Shown here: piece by piece, positions 34,969-43,044 of the stretch | How positions within the stretch are numbered: the first letter of the stretch is position 1 | Layout: each line of letters begins with the position of its first letter | Assembly (NCBI RefSeq): GCF_039539605.1 | Contig: NZ_BAABDL010000067.1 | Span: 1-64,000 of the forward strand | Source: Amphibacillus indicireducens | GTDB lineage: Bacteria; Bacillota; Bacilli; Bacillales; Amphibacillaceae | Direction of reading: 5' to 3' | DNA: 64,000 nucleotides | Notes under the pieces: generated by a model | Database searches by the model: none | What the model saw: only the letters and a program-made list of their open reading frames with translations | What the model was told of the DNA's origin: nothing | Made by a program: the position numbers and the translations under genes

Positions 34969-35374
34969 AATGACAGACTGGACAGAGGCCGTAAATTTCA
35001 AATTTATGGTCTTCAATGATGAAGTTTTTTAATTTTTTTACGATTTCATCCATCGGACAGAGGTCAATTTCTTGCGTTACACCACAAGTTCGACAAATGA
35101 AATGGTGATGATGGTGATCAGCACAAGAGATTTGATAAAGTTTTTCACCATCCAATTCTGTTGATTCTAATATTTCTAACTCATCAAACAGATTAAGATT
35201 TCGATAGATCGTATCGAAACTAATCCCTTCATACCTTGCTTCCATATAATCGAGTAAATCTTTTGCTGTCCGGTAACGATCTTCTTGCTCAAAGAAAGTC
35301 AAAATCGATTCGCGTTTATCGGTATATTTGTAACCAGCTTCTTTTAAAATATCTAATGCTTTTTCAATATTCAT
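34967..35374 (-). CDS. zur: Zinc uptake regulator Zur (Fur family)
   Basis: A 135-residue zinc-sensing repressor. The N-terminal winged helix is followed by a dimer domain with the structural zinc site Cys94/Cys97 and Cys131/Cys134 and the sensory cluster 'CADHHHHHF' (from Cys84). The sequence matches B. subtilis Zur more closely than Fur or PerR, for example 'SFDTIYRNL' and 'HKFEIYG.CP'. Its gene is last in an operon with the zinc importer genes and overlaps adcB by 4 bases (ATGA), which supports the zinc assignment. Confidence 0.92.
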   Translation of the reverse strand: MNIEKALDILKEAGYKYTDKRESILTFFEQEDRYRTAKDLLDYMEARYEGISFDTIYRNLNLFDELEILESTELDGEKLYQISCADHHHHHFICRTCGVTQEIDLCPMDEIVKKLKNFIIEDHKFEIYGLCPVCH

Positions 35375-36225
35375 AAGATCGCCTTCTTTCTTTTCATATT
35401 AAGCCAAAGCTTTTTTCCACTCATCGTTAATAATAAAATTAGAATCGAGATCATTACGATCGTTCCGCCAGGTGGAATTTCTAAATAGTAACCAGAAATT
35501 AGTCCACCGATCACTGAAATTTCACCGAAAATAATCGAGTAAATAATCGTTTGTTTAAAGCCTCTCGCGATTCGAATGCTTGCAGCAACAGGCAGTGTCA
35601 TCAGTGCCGAGACAAGTAAAACACCAACAATTCGAATTGAAGCGGAAATGACAAGCGCAGTTAAAACAATAAAAAGAAAATGAATCCGCTCTGAATGAAT
35701 GCCAGACACTTTGGCATGTTCTTCATCAAATGATAACATAAATAATTCCTTGTAGAAAATAATTAACACAGAAACGACGATAAAAGCAATGATTAAGATA
35801 CCGTAAAAATCATTACGACTGACTGCAGAAACTGAGCCGAATAAATAATTATAAAGGTCATTATTAAAACCGTCAGCTAAGGAGATGAAAATAACACTTA
35901 GCCCGACACCAGCTGATAAGATAATTGGAATCGCTAGTTCTTGAAAGGCTTGATAAACATTGCGTAGTCGTTCAATTAAAATGGCTCCAACAACTGAGAA
36001 GGCCGTGCCATAATAAAATGGAGTTAGGAATAACAAGCCAAAGCGTTTTTCAACAAATAAGCCAAATGCAATCCCGGCGAGAGTGACATGTGATAGACCG
36101 TCTGCGATTAAGGAAAGTCGTCTAACAACGATAAATGAACCTAATAGTGGTCCAATCAATCCAATTAATAGTCCGGTATAAAATGTGTTTTGTAAAAATT
36201 CATACTGCAAAAAATGTGAGAGCAT
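35371..36225 (-). CDS. adcB: Zinc ABC transporter permease (AdcB/ZnuB)
   Basis: Membrane permease of a zinc (or manganese) importer, 284 residues, with about eight hydrophobic segments. It has the metal-transporter family signatures 'GLSHVTLAGIAFG' (about residues 43-55) and 'DEEHAKVSGI' (about residues 172-181), the ATPase-contact loop. It belongs to cluster 9, which imports Zn or Mn; the adjacent zur gene decides for zinc. The ATPase gene lies 12 bases upstream and zur overlaps downstream. No substrate-binding protein gene is in this operon. Confidence 0.9.
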   Translation of the reverse strand: MLSHFLQYEFLQNTFYTGLLIGLIGPLLGSFIVVRRLSLIADGLSHVTLAGIAFGLFVEKRFGLLFLTPFYYGTAFSVVGAILIERLRNVYQAFQELAIPIILSAGVGLSVIFISLADGFNNDLYNYLFGSVSAVSRNDFYGILIIAFIVVSVLIIFYKELFMLSFDEEHAKVSGIHSERIHFLFIVLTALVISASIRIVGVLLVSALMTLPVAASIRIARGFKQTIIYSIIFGEISVIGGLISGYYLEIPPGGTIVMISILILLLTMSGKKLWLNMKRKKAIL

Positions 36226-36237
36226 AACAACACGTCC

Positions 36238-36993
36238 TTAATGGTGATGGGTCACTAAACTTAAATCGTGACCGTAAAATTGTGACAATTGCTGATCAGA
36301 AATATTTTCAAACTCATTCGTGCCGCCATGGAAATGCATCACTTTATTTAAGCAAGCAACACCATTGGCATACTTTGTTACCGTGCCAATATCGTGAGAA
36401 ACGAGTAAAAGTGTAATCTTATTTTCCTGATTTAATTTATTTAATAGTTGATAGAAGCGTTGAACATGTTCTGTATCAATTCCAACTGTTGGTTCATCTA
36501 AGATTAATAGTTTAGGATCACTAACAATTGCACGAGCAATGAAAATCCGTTGTTGTTGACCACCAGATAGATCACCGATATTTTGATTGATGTAATCAGA
36601 CATGCCGACCGTTTCAATTGCTTCAATCACTTTTTGATGGTCTTTTTTTGTGAAAAATTTAAAGTAACCCACTTTTGCAGTGAGTCCTGTTGCGACAACT
36701 TCTTTTACCGTTGCAGGGAACCCGCGATTAAAGGCGTTTGACTTTTGTGAGACAAAGCCGATTTTATTGGCGTCTTTAAATTGCTTAATGTCTTGACCGA
36801 AGACGCGAATTGAACCTTGCTGTGGGGTGATTAGACCGAGCAATAATTTAATCAGTGTTGTTTTACCGCCACCGTTTGGACCGATTAAGCCTAAAAATGC
36901 CCCTTCGTGAATATCAATATGGATGTCGTGCAAGGCAATCTTATCCTCGTAAGCGTACGATAGATTTTTAATTTCGACAATTGGACCTTTCAT
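36238..36993 (-). CDS. adcC: Zinc ABC transporter ATPase (AdcC/ZnuC)
   Basis: ATPase of the zinc importer, 251 residues. Walker A GPNGGGKTT (about residues 37-45), signature LSGGQQQR, Walker B LLILDEP and the switch His in LVSHD are all present. The C-terminus is His-rich (FYGHDLSLVTHHH), a possible metal-sensing tail that is not part of the ATPase core. It is first in the adcC-adcB-zur operon. A likely -10 (TATAAT) is seen on the minus strand at about 37028-37033 with no clear -35. Confidence 0.9.
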   Translation of the reverse strand: MKGPIVEIKNLSYAYEDKIALHDIHIDIHEGAFLGLIGPNGGGKTTLIKLLLGLITPQQGSIRVFGQDIKQFKDANKIGFVSQKSNAFNRGFPATVKEVVATGLTAKVGYFKFFTKKDHQKVIEAIETVGMSDYINQNIGDLSGGQQQRIFIARAIVSDPKLLILDEPTVGIDTEHVQRFYQLLNKLNQENKITLLLVSHDIGTVTKYANGVACLNKVMHFHGGTNEFENISDQQLSQFYGHDLSLVTHHH

Positions 36994-37386
36994 AGATCAC
37001 AGACTCCATTCTTTATAGAATTGGTTAATTATATACTTGATAGGTAGATGGATTTCATAATGACATAGATGCGTAAAAACATGCATAATTTTGTTGGTGC
37101 TAGCGCTGTGATTTGCACTCTGGGTGGCCATCCCCGCGGAAAGCGTCCACCAAGAGCGAAAATCACGGGTATATGTTTCAAAAACTATTCATCCATTATA
37201 GTAATTATAAAATGATCTTTGTTGTGTCATACTAATCATTAATGATTTTAGCGTATTTGGCTGAGTTTGTAAATAGGAATGATTACGTTTTGTGCAGGAG
37301 GTTAGATGACTTTTCAAATAATCGGCACAAATCATTTTCAAGCAGTTTGCTAGCCAAAATGTAGCAATCATTTTATACTGTAGTTA
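36994..37386. other. Intergenic region with a GC-rich palindromic repeat
   Basis: This 393-base gap has no convincing gene. It carries the AT-rich promoter side of adcC, a clearly GC-rich imperfect palindrome (37109-37167, listed separately), and further AT-rich sequence before yusI. A perfect match to the Zur box consensus was not found; TCATAATGACATAGA at about 37056 matches only partly. Confidence 0.6.
37109..37167. repeat. Bacillaceae-type intergenic palindromic repeat
   Basis: The ends GTGATTT and AAATCAC, then CTC/GAG and GGTGG/CCACC, are inverted; the centre reads CCGCGGAAAGCG. It is much more GC-rich than its surroundings. Elements with this GTGATTTGC...CCGCGGAAAGCG...AAATCAC plan are common between genes in Bacillaceae, from memory. 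Confidence 0.6.
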
Positions 37387-37413
37387 GTGATCGATAACGA
37401 AGGAGTGAATGTA

Positions 37414-37767
37414 TTGCTTGATTTTTATTGTTATCCAAAATGTAGTACATGTCGTAAGGCGAAAAAGTGGCTTGATCAAAATCAGGTCAGTTATAACGAC
37501 GTTGACATTGTTAAACAAACACCAAGTGCGGAACAATTAGCAACAATGATCGAAAAAAGTGAATTACCGATTAAGCGATTTTTTAATACAAGTGGTCAGA
37601 AATATCGGGAACTTCAGTTAAAAGATAAGTTAGCAGAAATGACCGATGAAGAAAAGGTTAATCTGCTAGCATCAGATGGTATGTTAATCAAACGTCCACT
37701 GGCTTTTGATGGTGAAAAGGTAACGTTAGGATTTAAAGAAGATCAGTTTGAACAGAGTTGGAAATAA
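37414..37767 (+). CDS. yusI: Spx/ArsC-family thioredoxin-fold protein (YusI)
   Basis: A 117-residue ArsC/Spx-superfamily protein with the CxxC redox site Cys-Ser-Thr-Cys in 'YPKCSTCRKAKKWL' (about residues 8-11). It lacks the residues that make Spx bind RNA polymerase with certainty, so a reductase-like role is likely; the true substrate is unknown. The frame extends to a GTG at 37387, but the AAGGAG site at 37400-37405 points to the TTG at 37414. In B. subtilis yusI and gcvH (yusH) are neighbours; here gcvH follows after 17 bases. Confidence 0.85.
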   Translation: MLDFYCYPKCSTCRKAKKWLDQNQVSYNDVDIVKQTPSAEQLATMIEKSELPIKRFFNTSGQKYRELQLKDKLAEMTDEEKVNLLASDGMLIKRPLAFDGEKVTLGFKEDQFEQSWK

Positions 37768-37784
37768 AAAAGGAGGCTATCATA

Positions 37785-38168
37785 ATGAGTGTACCAAGCG
37801 GTTTAAAGTATTCTAATGAACATGTATGGGTTAAGCAAGAGGACGACAAGTTTAGAGTTGGTATTACAGAACATGCTCAAGATGAGCTCGGAGACATCGT
37901 TTTTGTTGAACTGCCAGATGTCGGTGATCAACTAGCTGCTACTGACACATTCGGTAGTGTCGAATCGGTTAAAACCGTTTCAGAGTTATATGCACCTATT
38001 TCATTAGTCGTTGTTGAAGTCAATGAAGAGCTCGAGGATAGTCCTGAGCTAGTTAATGAATCACCATATGAGAATGGTTGGTTAATTGTCGTGGAAGCAA
38101 CTAATGAAGAAGAACTTGATCAACTCCTAACAGCTGAACGATATCAAGGGTTCATTGATCAAGAATAA
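37785..38168 (+). CDS. gcvH: Glycine cleavage system H protein
   Basis: A 127-residue lipoyl carrier protein. The lipoylated lysine is Lys63 in 'FGSVESVKTVSELYAP'. In Bacillus, GcvH carries the aminomethyl group in glycine cleavage and also supplies lipoyl groups to other enzymes. The other gcv genes are not in this window, which is usual, since gcvH stands apart in Bacillus. The frame opens earlier, but the ATG at 37785 has the proper AGGAGG site. The yusI-gcvH pair ends in a terminator. Confidence 0.95.
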   Translation: MSVPSGLKYSNEHVWVKQEDDKFRVGITEHAQDELGDIVFVELPDVGDQLAATDTFGSVESVKTVSELYAPISLVVVEVNEELEDSPELVNESPYENGWLIVVEATNEEELDQLLTAERYQGFIDQE

Positions 38169-38188
38169 TAATAGTAATACCTAAAAGT

Positions 38189-38257
38189 GGTATTGACAGA
38201 AGAGACAGATTGAGTCACAATGCTCAAGCTAAGTCTTTACGTCAATGCCTCTTTTTT
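38189..38257 (+). terminator. Long-stem terminator after gcvH
   Basis: GGTATTGAC pairs with GTCAATGCC (one G-U), with AGAC/GTCT and TTGAG/CTCAA nested inside, followed by CTTTTTT. Confidence 0.7.
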
Positions 38258-38428
38258 GTAGTTATTTAGATAGAATTAGACCGGTTGGCACGTATTTTAA
38301 AAGGTGCTACGATCATTACATCACTTAACTACGAAAAAATTTGTTAGCTGCACGAGTGATTCACTGAATATTATGTAAATTTGAATCGATAACTGAGTCA
38401 GCTAACAATTCAGATAGGAGTAATTAAG

Positions 38429-38635
38429 TTGGAAAAAAAACACTTGATTTTAAAGCTTATTTTAACAGTGGCACTATTTTTTATTTTCTTTTTTATCTTT
38501 AGACGGATTATCAATAAAGGGATTGTCTCTTGGTCGATTGTGACAGATGTGCTGACATTACTGCTTATTTTACCATTAAATATAGTGGTCTCATACAGCT
38601 TATCCGATCGAATGATTAAGCGATTTATAAACTAA
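38429..38635 (+). CDS. Small two-helix membrane protein
   Basis: A 68-residue protein with two hydrophobic segments (about residues 7-28 and 36-58) and basic ends, including a final 'DRMIKRFIN'. It starts at TTG with AGGAG 8 bases before. It resembles other unnamed Bacillus small membrane proteins, but I do not recognise a family. It converges on the TlpA-like gene, whose stop is 5 bases away. Confidence 0.55.
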   Translation: MEKKHLILKLILTVALFFIFFFIFRRIINKGIVSWSIVTDVLTLLLILPLNIVVSYSLSDRMIKRFIN

Positions 38636-38640
38636 TTTAA

Positions 38641-39054
38641 TTAAATAAAAGGACGAATGGCTTCAATAATTTTGATCGGTTTCGCTTGATCTGTTAATTG
38701 TTCCACGATCTCACCAGTTTGATTAATGATCACGGTTGTTGGTACCCCCTGGCAATTATAAGCTCGATACGTTTCTAACCCTCGATCGACTAAGGAAGGT
38801 TGAGTTAAGAAGTCACGATAAAAACGAACTCCATCACTTGGGTCACGTTCTCTACCGACAACATTAATTGTAAGAAATTTAATTTTTTCAGGATCTGCTA
38901 CTTGATAAAATTTTTCTTTCAGTGGTAAATCGACTCCACAAGCTGGACACCATGATGTCCAAAATGTTAAGACAATTACTTTCCCTAAATCATCTTCTAA
39001 GCTATAATCTCCTTGTTTGTCTAGATAGGATAAGCTGAATTTTGGCGCTTTCAT
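38641..39054 (-). CDS. Cytoplasmic TlpA/ResA-like thioredoxin-fold protein
   Basis: A 137-residue thiol-disulfide oxidoreductase of the TlpA/AhpC-like fold. The redox pair is Cys36-Pro-Ala-Cys39 in TSWCPACG, and the cis-proline loop is 'GVPTTVI'. Unlike ResA or StoA it has no signal anchor, so it should act in the cytoplasm. Partner and substrate are unknown. A promoter with an extended -10 lies just upstream (39088-39096), back to back with the SAM-riboswitch promoter. Confidence 0.82.
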   Translation of the reverse strand: MKAPKFSLSYLDKQGDYSLEDDLGKVIVLTFWTSWCPACGVDLPLKEKFYQVADPEKIKFLTINVVGRERDPSDGVRFYRDFLTQPSLVDRGLETYRAYNCQGVPTTVIINQTGEIVEQLTDQAKPIKIIEAIRPFI

Positions 39055-39087
39055 TTTTTCACCTTTTTATGATCAGAATTAAAATAT

Positions 39088-39096
39088 AGTATAGCA
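39088..39096 (-). promoter_or_regulatory. Extended -10 promoter of the TlpA-like gene
   Basis: On the minus strand TGCTATACT forms an extended -10, about 33 bases before the start codon. Confidence 0.5.
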
Positions 39097-39120
39097 TGGT
39101 GAATATATTTAAAAAAATAA

Positions 39121-39149
39121 TTGACACCGCACTAATCAAGTGCTATGAT
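39121..39149 (+). promoter_or_regulatory. Promoter of the metNIQ operon
   Basis: TTGACA, 17 bases, TATGAT with an upstream TGC: a near-consensus promoter. It starts the SAM-riboswitch leader. Confidence 0.8.
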
Positions 39150-39171
39150 TACAGATAATTAAATCCGAGAT

Positions 39172-39285
39172 ACTCTTATTAAGAGTGGTGGAGGGACTGG
39201 CCCGATGAAACCCGGCAACCGTTAAACTGTTAAAGTTTAAAATGGTGCCAATTCCTGCAAAGTGAAAACTTTGGTAGATGAGAGA
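39172..39285 (+). ncRNA. SAM-I riboswitch (S-box leader)
   Basis: All S-box landmarks are present in order: P1 CTCTTAT (39173) with ATGAGAG (39278), 'AAGAGTGGTGGAGGGACTGG', 'CCCGATGAAACCCGGCAACC', 'AATGGTGCCAATTCCTGC', and 'GATGAGAGAG'. When SAM is bound, the downstream hairpin forms and ends transcription before metN. It therefore controls methionine uptake by the SAM level. Confidence 0.96.
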
Positions 39286-39307
39286 GCAAGAAGACTATTA
39301 TAGAGAT

Positions 39308-39348
39308 AAACGTCTTTCTGTTCTTTCAAAAACAGAAAGACGTTTTTT
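39308..39348 (+). terminator. SAM-riboswitch terminator
   Basis: AAACGTCTTTCTGTT and AACAGAAAGACGTTT are perfect 15-base complements around an 8-base loop, followed by six T residues. It is the expression platform of the S-box leader. Confidence 0.93.
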
Positions 39349-39379
39349 GTTAGGATTTTTTATAGAGCGGGGGAGTCAA

Positions 39380-40405
39380 ATGATTAAAATAAGCCAACTG
39401 TCAAAGCGATTTAAATTGGGGATGGAACAGATTGATGCCGTTGATCAAATCAATCTAACGATCAAAGCTGGTGAGATTTTCGGTGTGATTGGCTATAGTG
39501 GGGCAGGAAAAAGCACATTTGTCCGTTTAATTAATCGTCTAGAAGAACCAACTAGTGGATCGATTACTGTTGGTGGTGAAGAAATGACAACGTTAAACAA
39601 AAAGGATTTAAGAATAAAACGACAAGATATCGGAATGATTTTTCAACATTTTAATTTATTGTGGTCGAGAACCGTCAGTGAGAATATTGCATTTCCACTA
39701 GAGATTGCTGGTGTTGAAAAAGCGGAACGAAATGAGCGTGTCAAACAATTGATTGATCTCGTTGGGCTAACTGGAAAAGAAGCTGCTTATCCGTCACAAT
39801 TAAGCGGTGGACAAAAGCAGCGTGTAGGAATCGCTCGTGCATTAGCGAATCGACCTAAGCTACTACTGTGTGATGAGGCGACATCTGCCTTAGATCCGGA
39901 AACGACTGATTCGATCTTATCACTGCTCGTTGATATTAATAAAAAACTAGGTCTAACAATTATTCTGATTACGCATGAGATGCATGTGATCCAAAAGATT
40001 TGCCACAATGTTGCTGTAATGGAAAATGGTCGGATTGTTGAACAAGGTGCAGTGTTAGATTTATTTTCAAACCCAAGCCATCAAGTAACGAAAAGATTTG
40101 TTGAACAGGTGATGGGTAAACCTGATGAAGAAGTGACTGATGAGACGTTACTGCAATCCGTGTCGACTGGTAAACTATTAAAACTGCAGTTTATTGGTGA
40201 ATCGACGAATCAATCATTGATTAGCCAGGTTGCCAAAAAGTTTGCGATCGAATTGAACATTTTGCAAGGCAACATTAAGCAAACGCAAGCAGGTCCGTAT
40301 GGTTCATTATACGTTCATATCACAGGTGATGATCAGCTCGTTGATGAAGCAATTACTTATATTCAATCGACCACCGTGAAAGTGGAGGTGATCAAGCATG
40401 GCTGA
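39380..40405 (+). CDS. metN: Methionine ABC transporter ATPase MetN
   Basis: ATPase of the methionine importer, 341 residues. Walker A is GYSGAGKST (38-46), the signature LSGGQKQR, and Walker B LLLCDEATSALDPET. The C-terminal NIL domain (from about residue 265), which binds methionine for feedback inhibition, is present. The frame is open from 39278, but that part lies inside the riboswitch; GGGGGAG places the start at 39380. It overlaps metI by 8 bases. Confidence 0.95.
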   Translation: MIKISQLSKRFKLGMEQIDAVDQINLTIKAGEIFGVIGYSGAGKSTFVRLINRLEEPTSGSITVGGEEMTTLNKKDLRIKRQDIGMIFQHFNLLWSRTVSENIAFPLEIAGVEKAERNERVKQLIDLVGLTGKEAAYPSQLSGGQKQRVGIARALANRPKLLLCDEATSALDPETTDSILSLLVDINKKLGLTIILITHEMHVIQKICHNVAVMENGRIVEQGAVLDLFSNPSHQVTKRFVEQVMGKPDEEVTDETLLQSVSTGKLLKLQFIGESTNQSLISQVAKKFAIELNILQGNIKQTQAGPYGSLYVHITGDDQLVDEAITYIQSTTVKVEVIKHG

Positions 40406-41063
40406 GTTATTTCCAAATGTTGATTGGCTTGATTTAGTTGTAGCAAGTGGTGAAACACTATATATGACGATCATTGCTATGATTGGGACATTAATTCTTG
40501 GGTTAATTTTGGGGCTTGTCCTTTATTTGACATCACCAGATGGACTATGGGAAAATAAACAGCTTCATTTTATTGTTGCTGCAATTGTCAATATTTTTAG
40601 AGCAATCCCATTTGCAATTTTAATTATTTTACTATTGCCATTTACAACATTTTTATTTGGAACATTTAGAGGATCAAACGCAGCCTTACCAGCACTTATC
40701 ATTGGAGCAGCTCCTTTTTATGCTCGCTTAGTTGAGATCGCATTGAGGGAAGTTGATAAGGGTGTGATTGAAGCAGCTGAGTCGATGGGGGCAAAAGTAT
40801 CAACAGTTATTTTTAAAGTGCTCTTGAAGGAAGCAATGCCTGCTCTCGTGTCAGGGATAACGGTCACGACGATCGCCTTAATTGGCTATACCGCTGTTGC
40901 TGGGATGATCGGTGCAGGTGGATTAGGCGATTATGCTTATTATTATGGCTTTACCAGACGTGATTTTGATATTGTCTTTGTTTGTACAGTGTTCATAATT
41001 ATTATCGTTTTCGTTTTTCAATTCATTGGCGATCTGATTACCAACAAAATTGATAAACGTTAA
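40398..41063 (+). CDS. metI: Methionine ABC transporter permease MetI
   Basis: The 221-residue membrane permease of the methionine importer (called MetP in Bacillus). It has five transmembrane segments and the EAA coupling loop 'EAAESMGAKVSTVIFKVLLKEA' in shorter form (about residues 130-150). The 'AFxGAGGLGDYAYYYGF' region is typical. Its ATG lies in the end of metN with GTGGAGGTG upstream. metQ follows after 28 bases. Confidence 0.94.
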   Translation: MAELFPNVDWLDLVVASGETLYMTIIAMIGTLILGLILGLVLYLTSPDGLWENKQLHFIVAAIVNIFRAIPFAILIILLLPFTTFLFGTFRGSNAALPALIIGAAPFYARLVEIALREVDKGVIEAAESMGAKVSTVIFKVLLKEAMPALVSGITVTTIALIGYTAVAGMIGAGGLGDYAYYYGFTRRDFDIVFVCTVFIIIIVFVFQFIGDLITNKIDKR

Positions 41064-41091
41064 TATAAAAAAACAATAAGGGGAGATAACA

Positions 41092-41922
41092 ATGAGAAAA
41101 AGATTATTAGCCATTATTTTTATCGTCGCAAGTCTATTTTTAGTTGCATGTGGTGGGGATTCAGGTTCAGATTCAGAGAGTGAGAGTAATGTGATCAAAG
41201 TTGGGGCAACAAGTGTGCCACACGGTGAGATTCTTGAAGAAATCGTTGATGTTTTAAAAGATGAAGGTATTGAACTTGTGATAGAAACGTACACAGATTA
41301 CGCACTGCCAAACGAAGATTTATCTCGTGGCGAATTGGATGCGAACTTCTTCCAACATGGTCCATATTTAGCAAGTGAAATTAGCAGTAAGGGCTATGAT
41401 TTAGTCGATCTTGGTGGCGTTCACGTTGAACCGATTGGTGTCTATTCAAAAGAAATCTCAAGTATTGATGAAATTGTACCAGGTACTGAAGTGATCATTA
41501 GTCGAAGTGAACCAGATCATGGTCGTATCTTATCATTGTTTGAAGCAAATGGTTTTATTACTTTAGCTGAAGACGCTGAAAAAACAACAGCAACAGTCGA
41601 TGATATAGTTGATAATCCATATGACTTAACATTTTCACCAGATGTGAATCCTGAATTTTTAGTTGAGGCATATGAGAATGAAGCAGATAAATTAATCGCG
41701 ATCAATGCCAACTATGCAATTGAAGCTGACTTGTCTCCAGCTGAGGATGCGCTATTCTTTGAAGGCGATGATTCTCAATATGTCAATATTGTCGTTGCAC
41801 GTGCAGAAGATAAAGATAATGAAAATTTACTAAAGCTTGTTGAAATTTTACAATCTGATGTTGTTGTTGATTTTATTAATCAACAGTACGGTGGAGAAAT
41901 CATTCCGATAGGCAACAATTAA
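41092..41922 (+). CDS. metQ: Methionine-binding lipoprotein MetQ
   Basis: Extracellular methionine receptor, 276 residues. The lipoprotein signal ends in the lipobox LVAC at about residue 20. The NlpA fold follows, with 'GATSVPHGEILEE' (about residues 39-51), 'YTDYALPN' and 'ANFFQHGPYL', typical of MetQ. A GGGGAG site precedes the ATG. It is last in the S-box operon and is followed by a strong terminator. Confidence 0.94.
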   Translation: MRKRLLAIIFIVASLFLVACGGDSGSDSESESNVIKVGATSVPHGEILEEIVDVLKDEGIELVIETYTDYALPNEDLSRGELDANFFQHGPYLASEISSKGYDLVDLGGVHVEPIGVYSKEISSIDEIVPGTEVIISRSEPDHGRILSLFEANGFITLAEDAEKTTATVDDIVDNPYDLTFSPDVNPEFLVEAYENEADKLIAINANYAIEADLSPAEDALFFEGDDSQYVNIVVARAEDKDNENLLKLVEILQSDVVVDFINQQYGGEIIPIGNN

Positions 41923-41972
41923 ATTAATCGTGCTCAATTAACTTCAGTGATTGAGAATAGAATCACAGATTT

Positions 41973-42011
41973 AAAAGCCCCTTTTAACTAGATAAAAGGG
42001 GCTTTTTATTT
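41973..42011 (+). terminator. Terminator of metNIQ
   Basis: AAAAGCCCCTTTTA and TAAAAGGGGCTTTT are perfect complements around ACTAGA, then TATTT. Confidence 0.88.
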
Positions 42012-42067
42012 CGTAAGATTGTTTTCACAATTTTGGCTCAATTCACTTCGCCTTTAGTACGATAATA

Positions 42068-42076
42068 TGTTAAGAT
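42068..42076 (+). promoter_or_regulatory. Possible extended -10 promoter of the suf operon
   Basis: TGTTAAGAT is an extended -10, leaving a leader of about 160 bases before sufC. The leader also holds an imperfect repeat GAATGGTA/TACTATTC (about 42187-42208). The rest of the gap shows no other element. Confidence 0.35.
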
Positions 42077-42241
42077 AGTGACACAAAAACTTTCTATACG
42101 ATTCGGTGTGGAAAGAGGTTTAGTCTCAGTTGTTAATCTTGATATTAGATTTTAAATAGTATAAGATTGTAATGAGAATAAACTAGGAATGGTATTAATT
42201 ACTATTCTTTAAAATAAAAAATACTTTTGGAGGTATAGCTG

Positions 42242-43027
42242 ATGGCAGGATCAACTTTAGAAATTAAAGATCTTCATGTAGAAATTGAAGGTAAAGAAAT
42301 TTTAAAAGGGGTAAACTTAACGGTTAAAGGTGGCGAATTCCATGCAATTATGGGACCTAACGGGACTGGGAAATCAACACTAGCATCTGCAATTATGGGA
42401 CACCCTAACTATGAAGTAACAAAAGGCTCAATCCTAATGGATGGAGAAGATGTGCTAGAAATGGAAGTTGATGAGCGAGCAAAAGCTGGCTTATTTTTAG
42501 GGATGCAATATCCAAGTGAAATTAGTGGTGTAACGACATCTGAATTTTTGCGTTCAGCTATTAATGCACACCGTGAAGAAGGCGATGAAATTCCATTAAT
42601 GAAATTCATCAAAGAGATGGATAAGACAATGGACTTTTTAGATATTGATACAAATATGGCACAGCGTTATTTAAATGAAGGATTCTCAGGTGGAGAGAAG
42701 AAACGAAATGAGATTCTTCAATTAATGTTGATTAAACCTAAAATCGGTATTTTAGATGAAATTGACTCAGGACTTGATATTGATGCATTGAAAGTTGTTT
42801 CTAAAGGAATCAATAAACTAAGAAGTGATGCTTTCGGTTGCTTAATTATTACTCACTACCAACGTCTACTCAACTATGTGACACCTGACTTTGTTCATGT
42901 CATGATGCAAGGGCGTGTCGTTAAGTCTGGGGGCGCAGAATTAGTTGAACGTTTAGAGGCTGAAGGTTATGAGTGGATTAAAGCTGAGTTAGGAATTGAA
43001 GATGAAACAGTTGGTCACGACGCTTAA
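42242..43027 (+). CDS. sufC: Fe-S cluster assembly ATPase SufC
   Basis: ABC-type ATPase of the SufBCD scaffold, 261 residues, cytoplasmic. Walker A is GPNGTGKST (about residues 38-46), and the unusual signature FSGGEKKRNEI is the SufC form. It is first of sufC-sufD-sufS-sufU-sufB, the standard Bacillus order. RBS TGGAGG. It powers the change in scaffold shape that builds the cluster. Confidence 0.97.
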   Translation: MAGSTLEIKDLHVEIEGKEILKGVNLTVKGGEFHAIMGPNGTGKSTLASAIMGHPNYEVTKGSILMDGEDVLEMEVDERAKAGLFLGMQYPSEISGVTTSEFLRSAINAHREEGDEIPLMKFIKEMDKTMDFLDIDTNMAQRYLNEGFSGGEKKRNEILQLMLIKPKIGILDEIDSGLDIDALKVVSKGINKLRSDAFGCLIITHYQRLLNYVTPDFVHVMMQGRVVKSGGAELVERLEAEGYEWIKAELGIEDETVGHDA

Positions 43028-43044
43028 AGGAGAGGAGAGATTGT

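Noticed and set aside
37056..37070. Possible Zur box upstream of adcC
   Set aside because: TCATAATGACATAGA matches the B. subtilis Zur consensus at only about ten positions and is not symmetrical.
37189..37371. 60-codon minus-strand open frame before yusI
   Set aside because: No ribosome site and no protein-like character; it lies in an intergenic region.
39278..39379. N-terminal extension of metN starting at 39278
   Set aside because: It would translate the end of the SAM riboswitch and its terminator; the GGGGGAG site fits the ATG at 39380.
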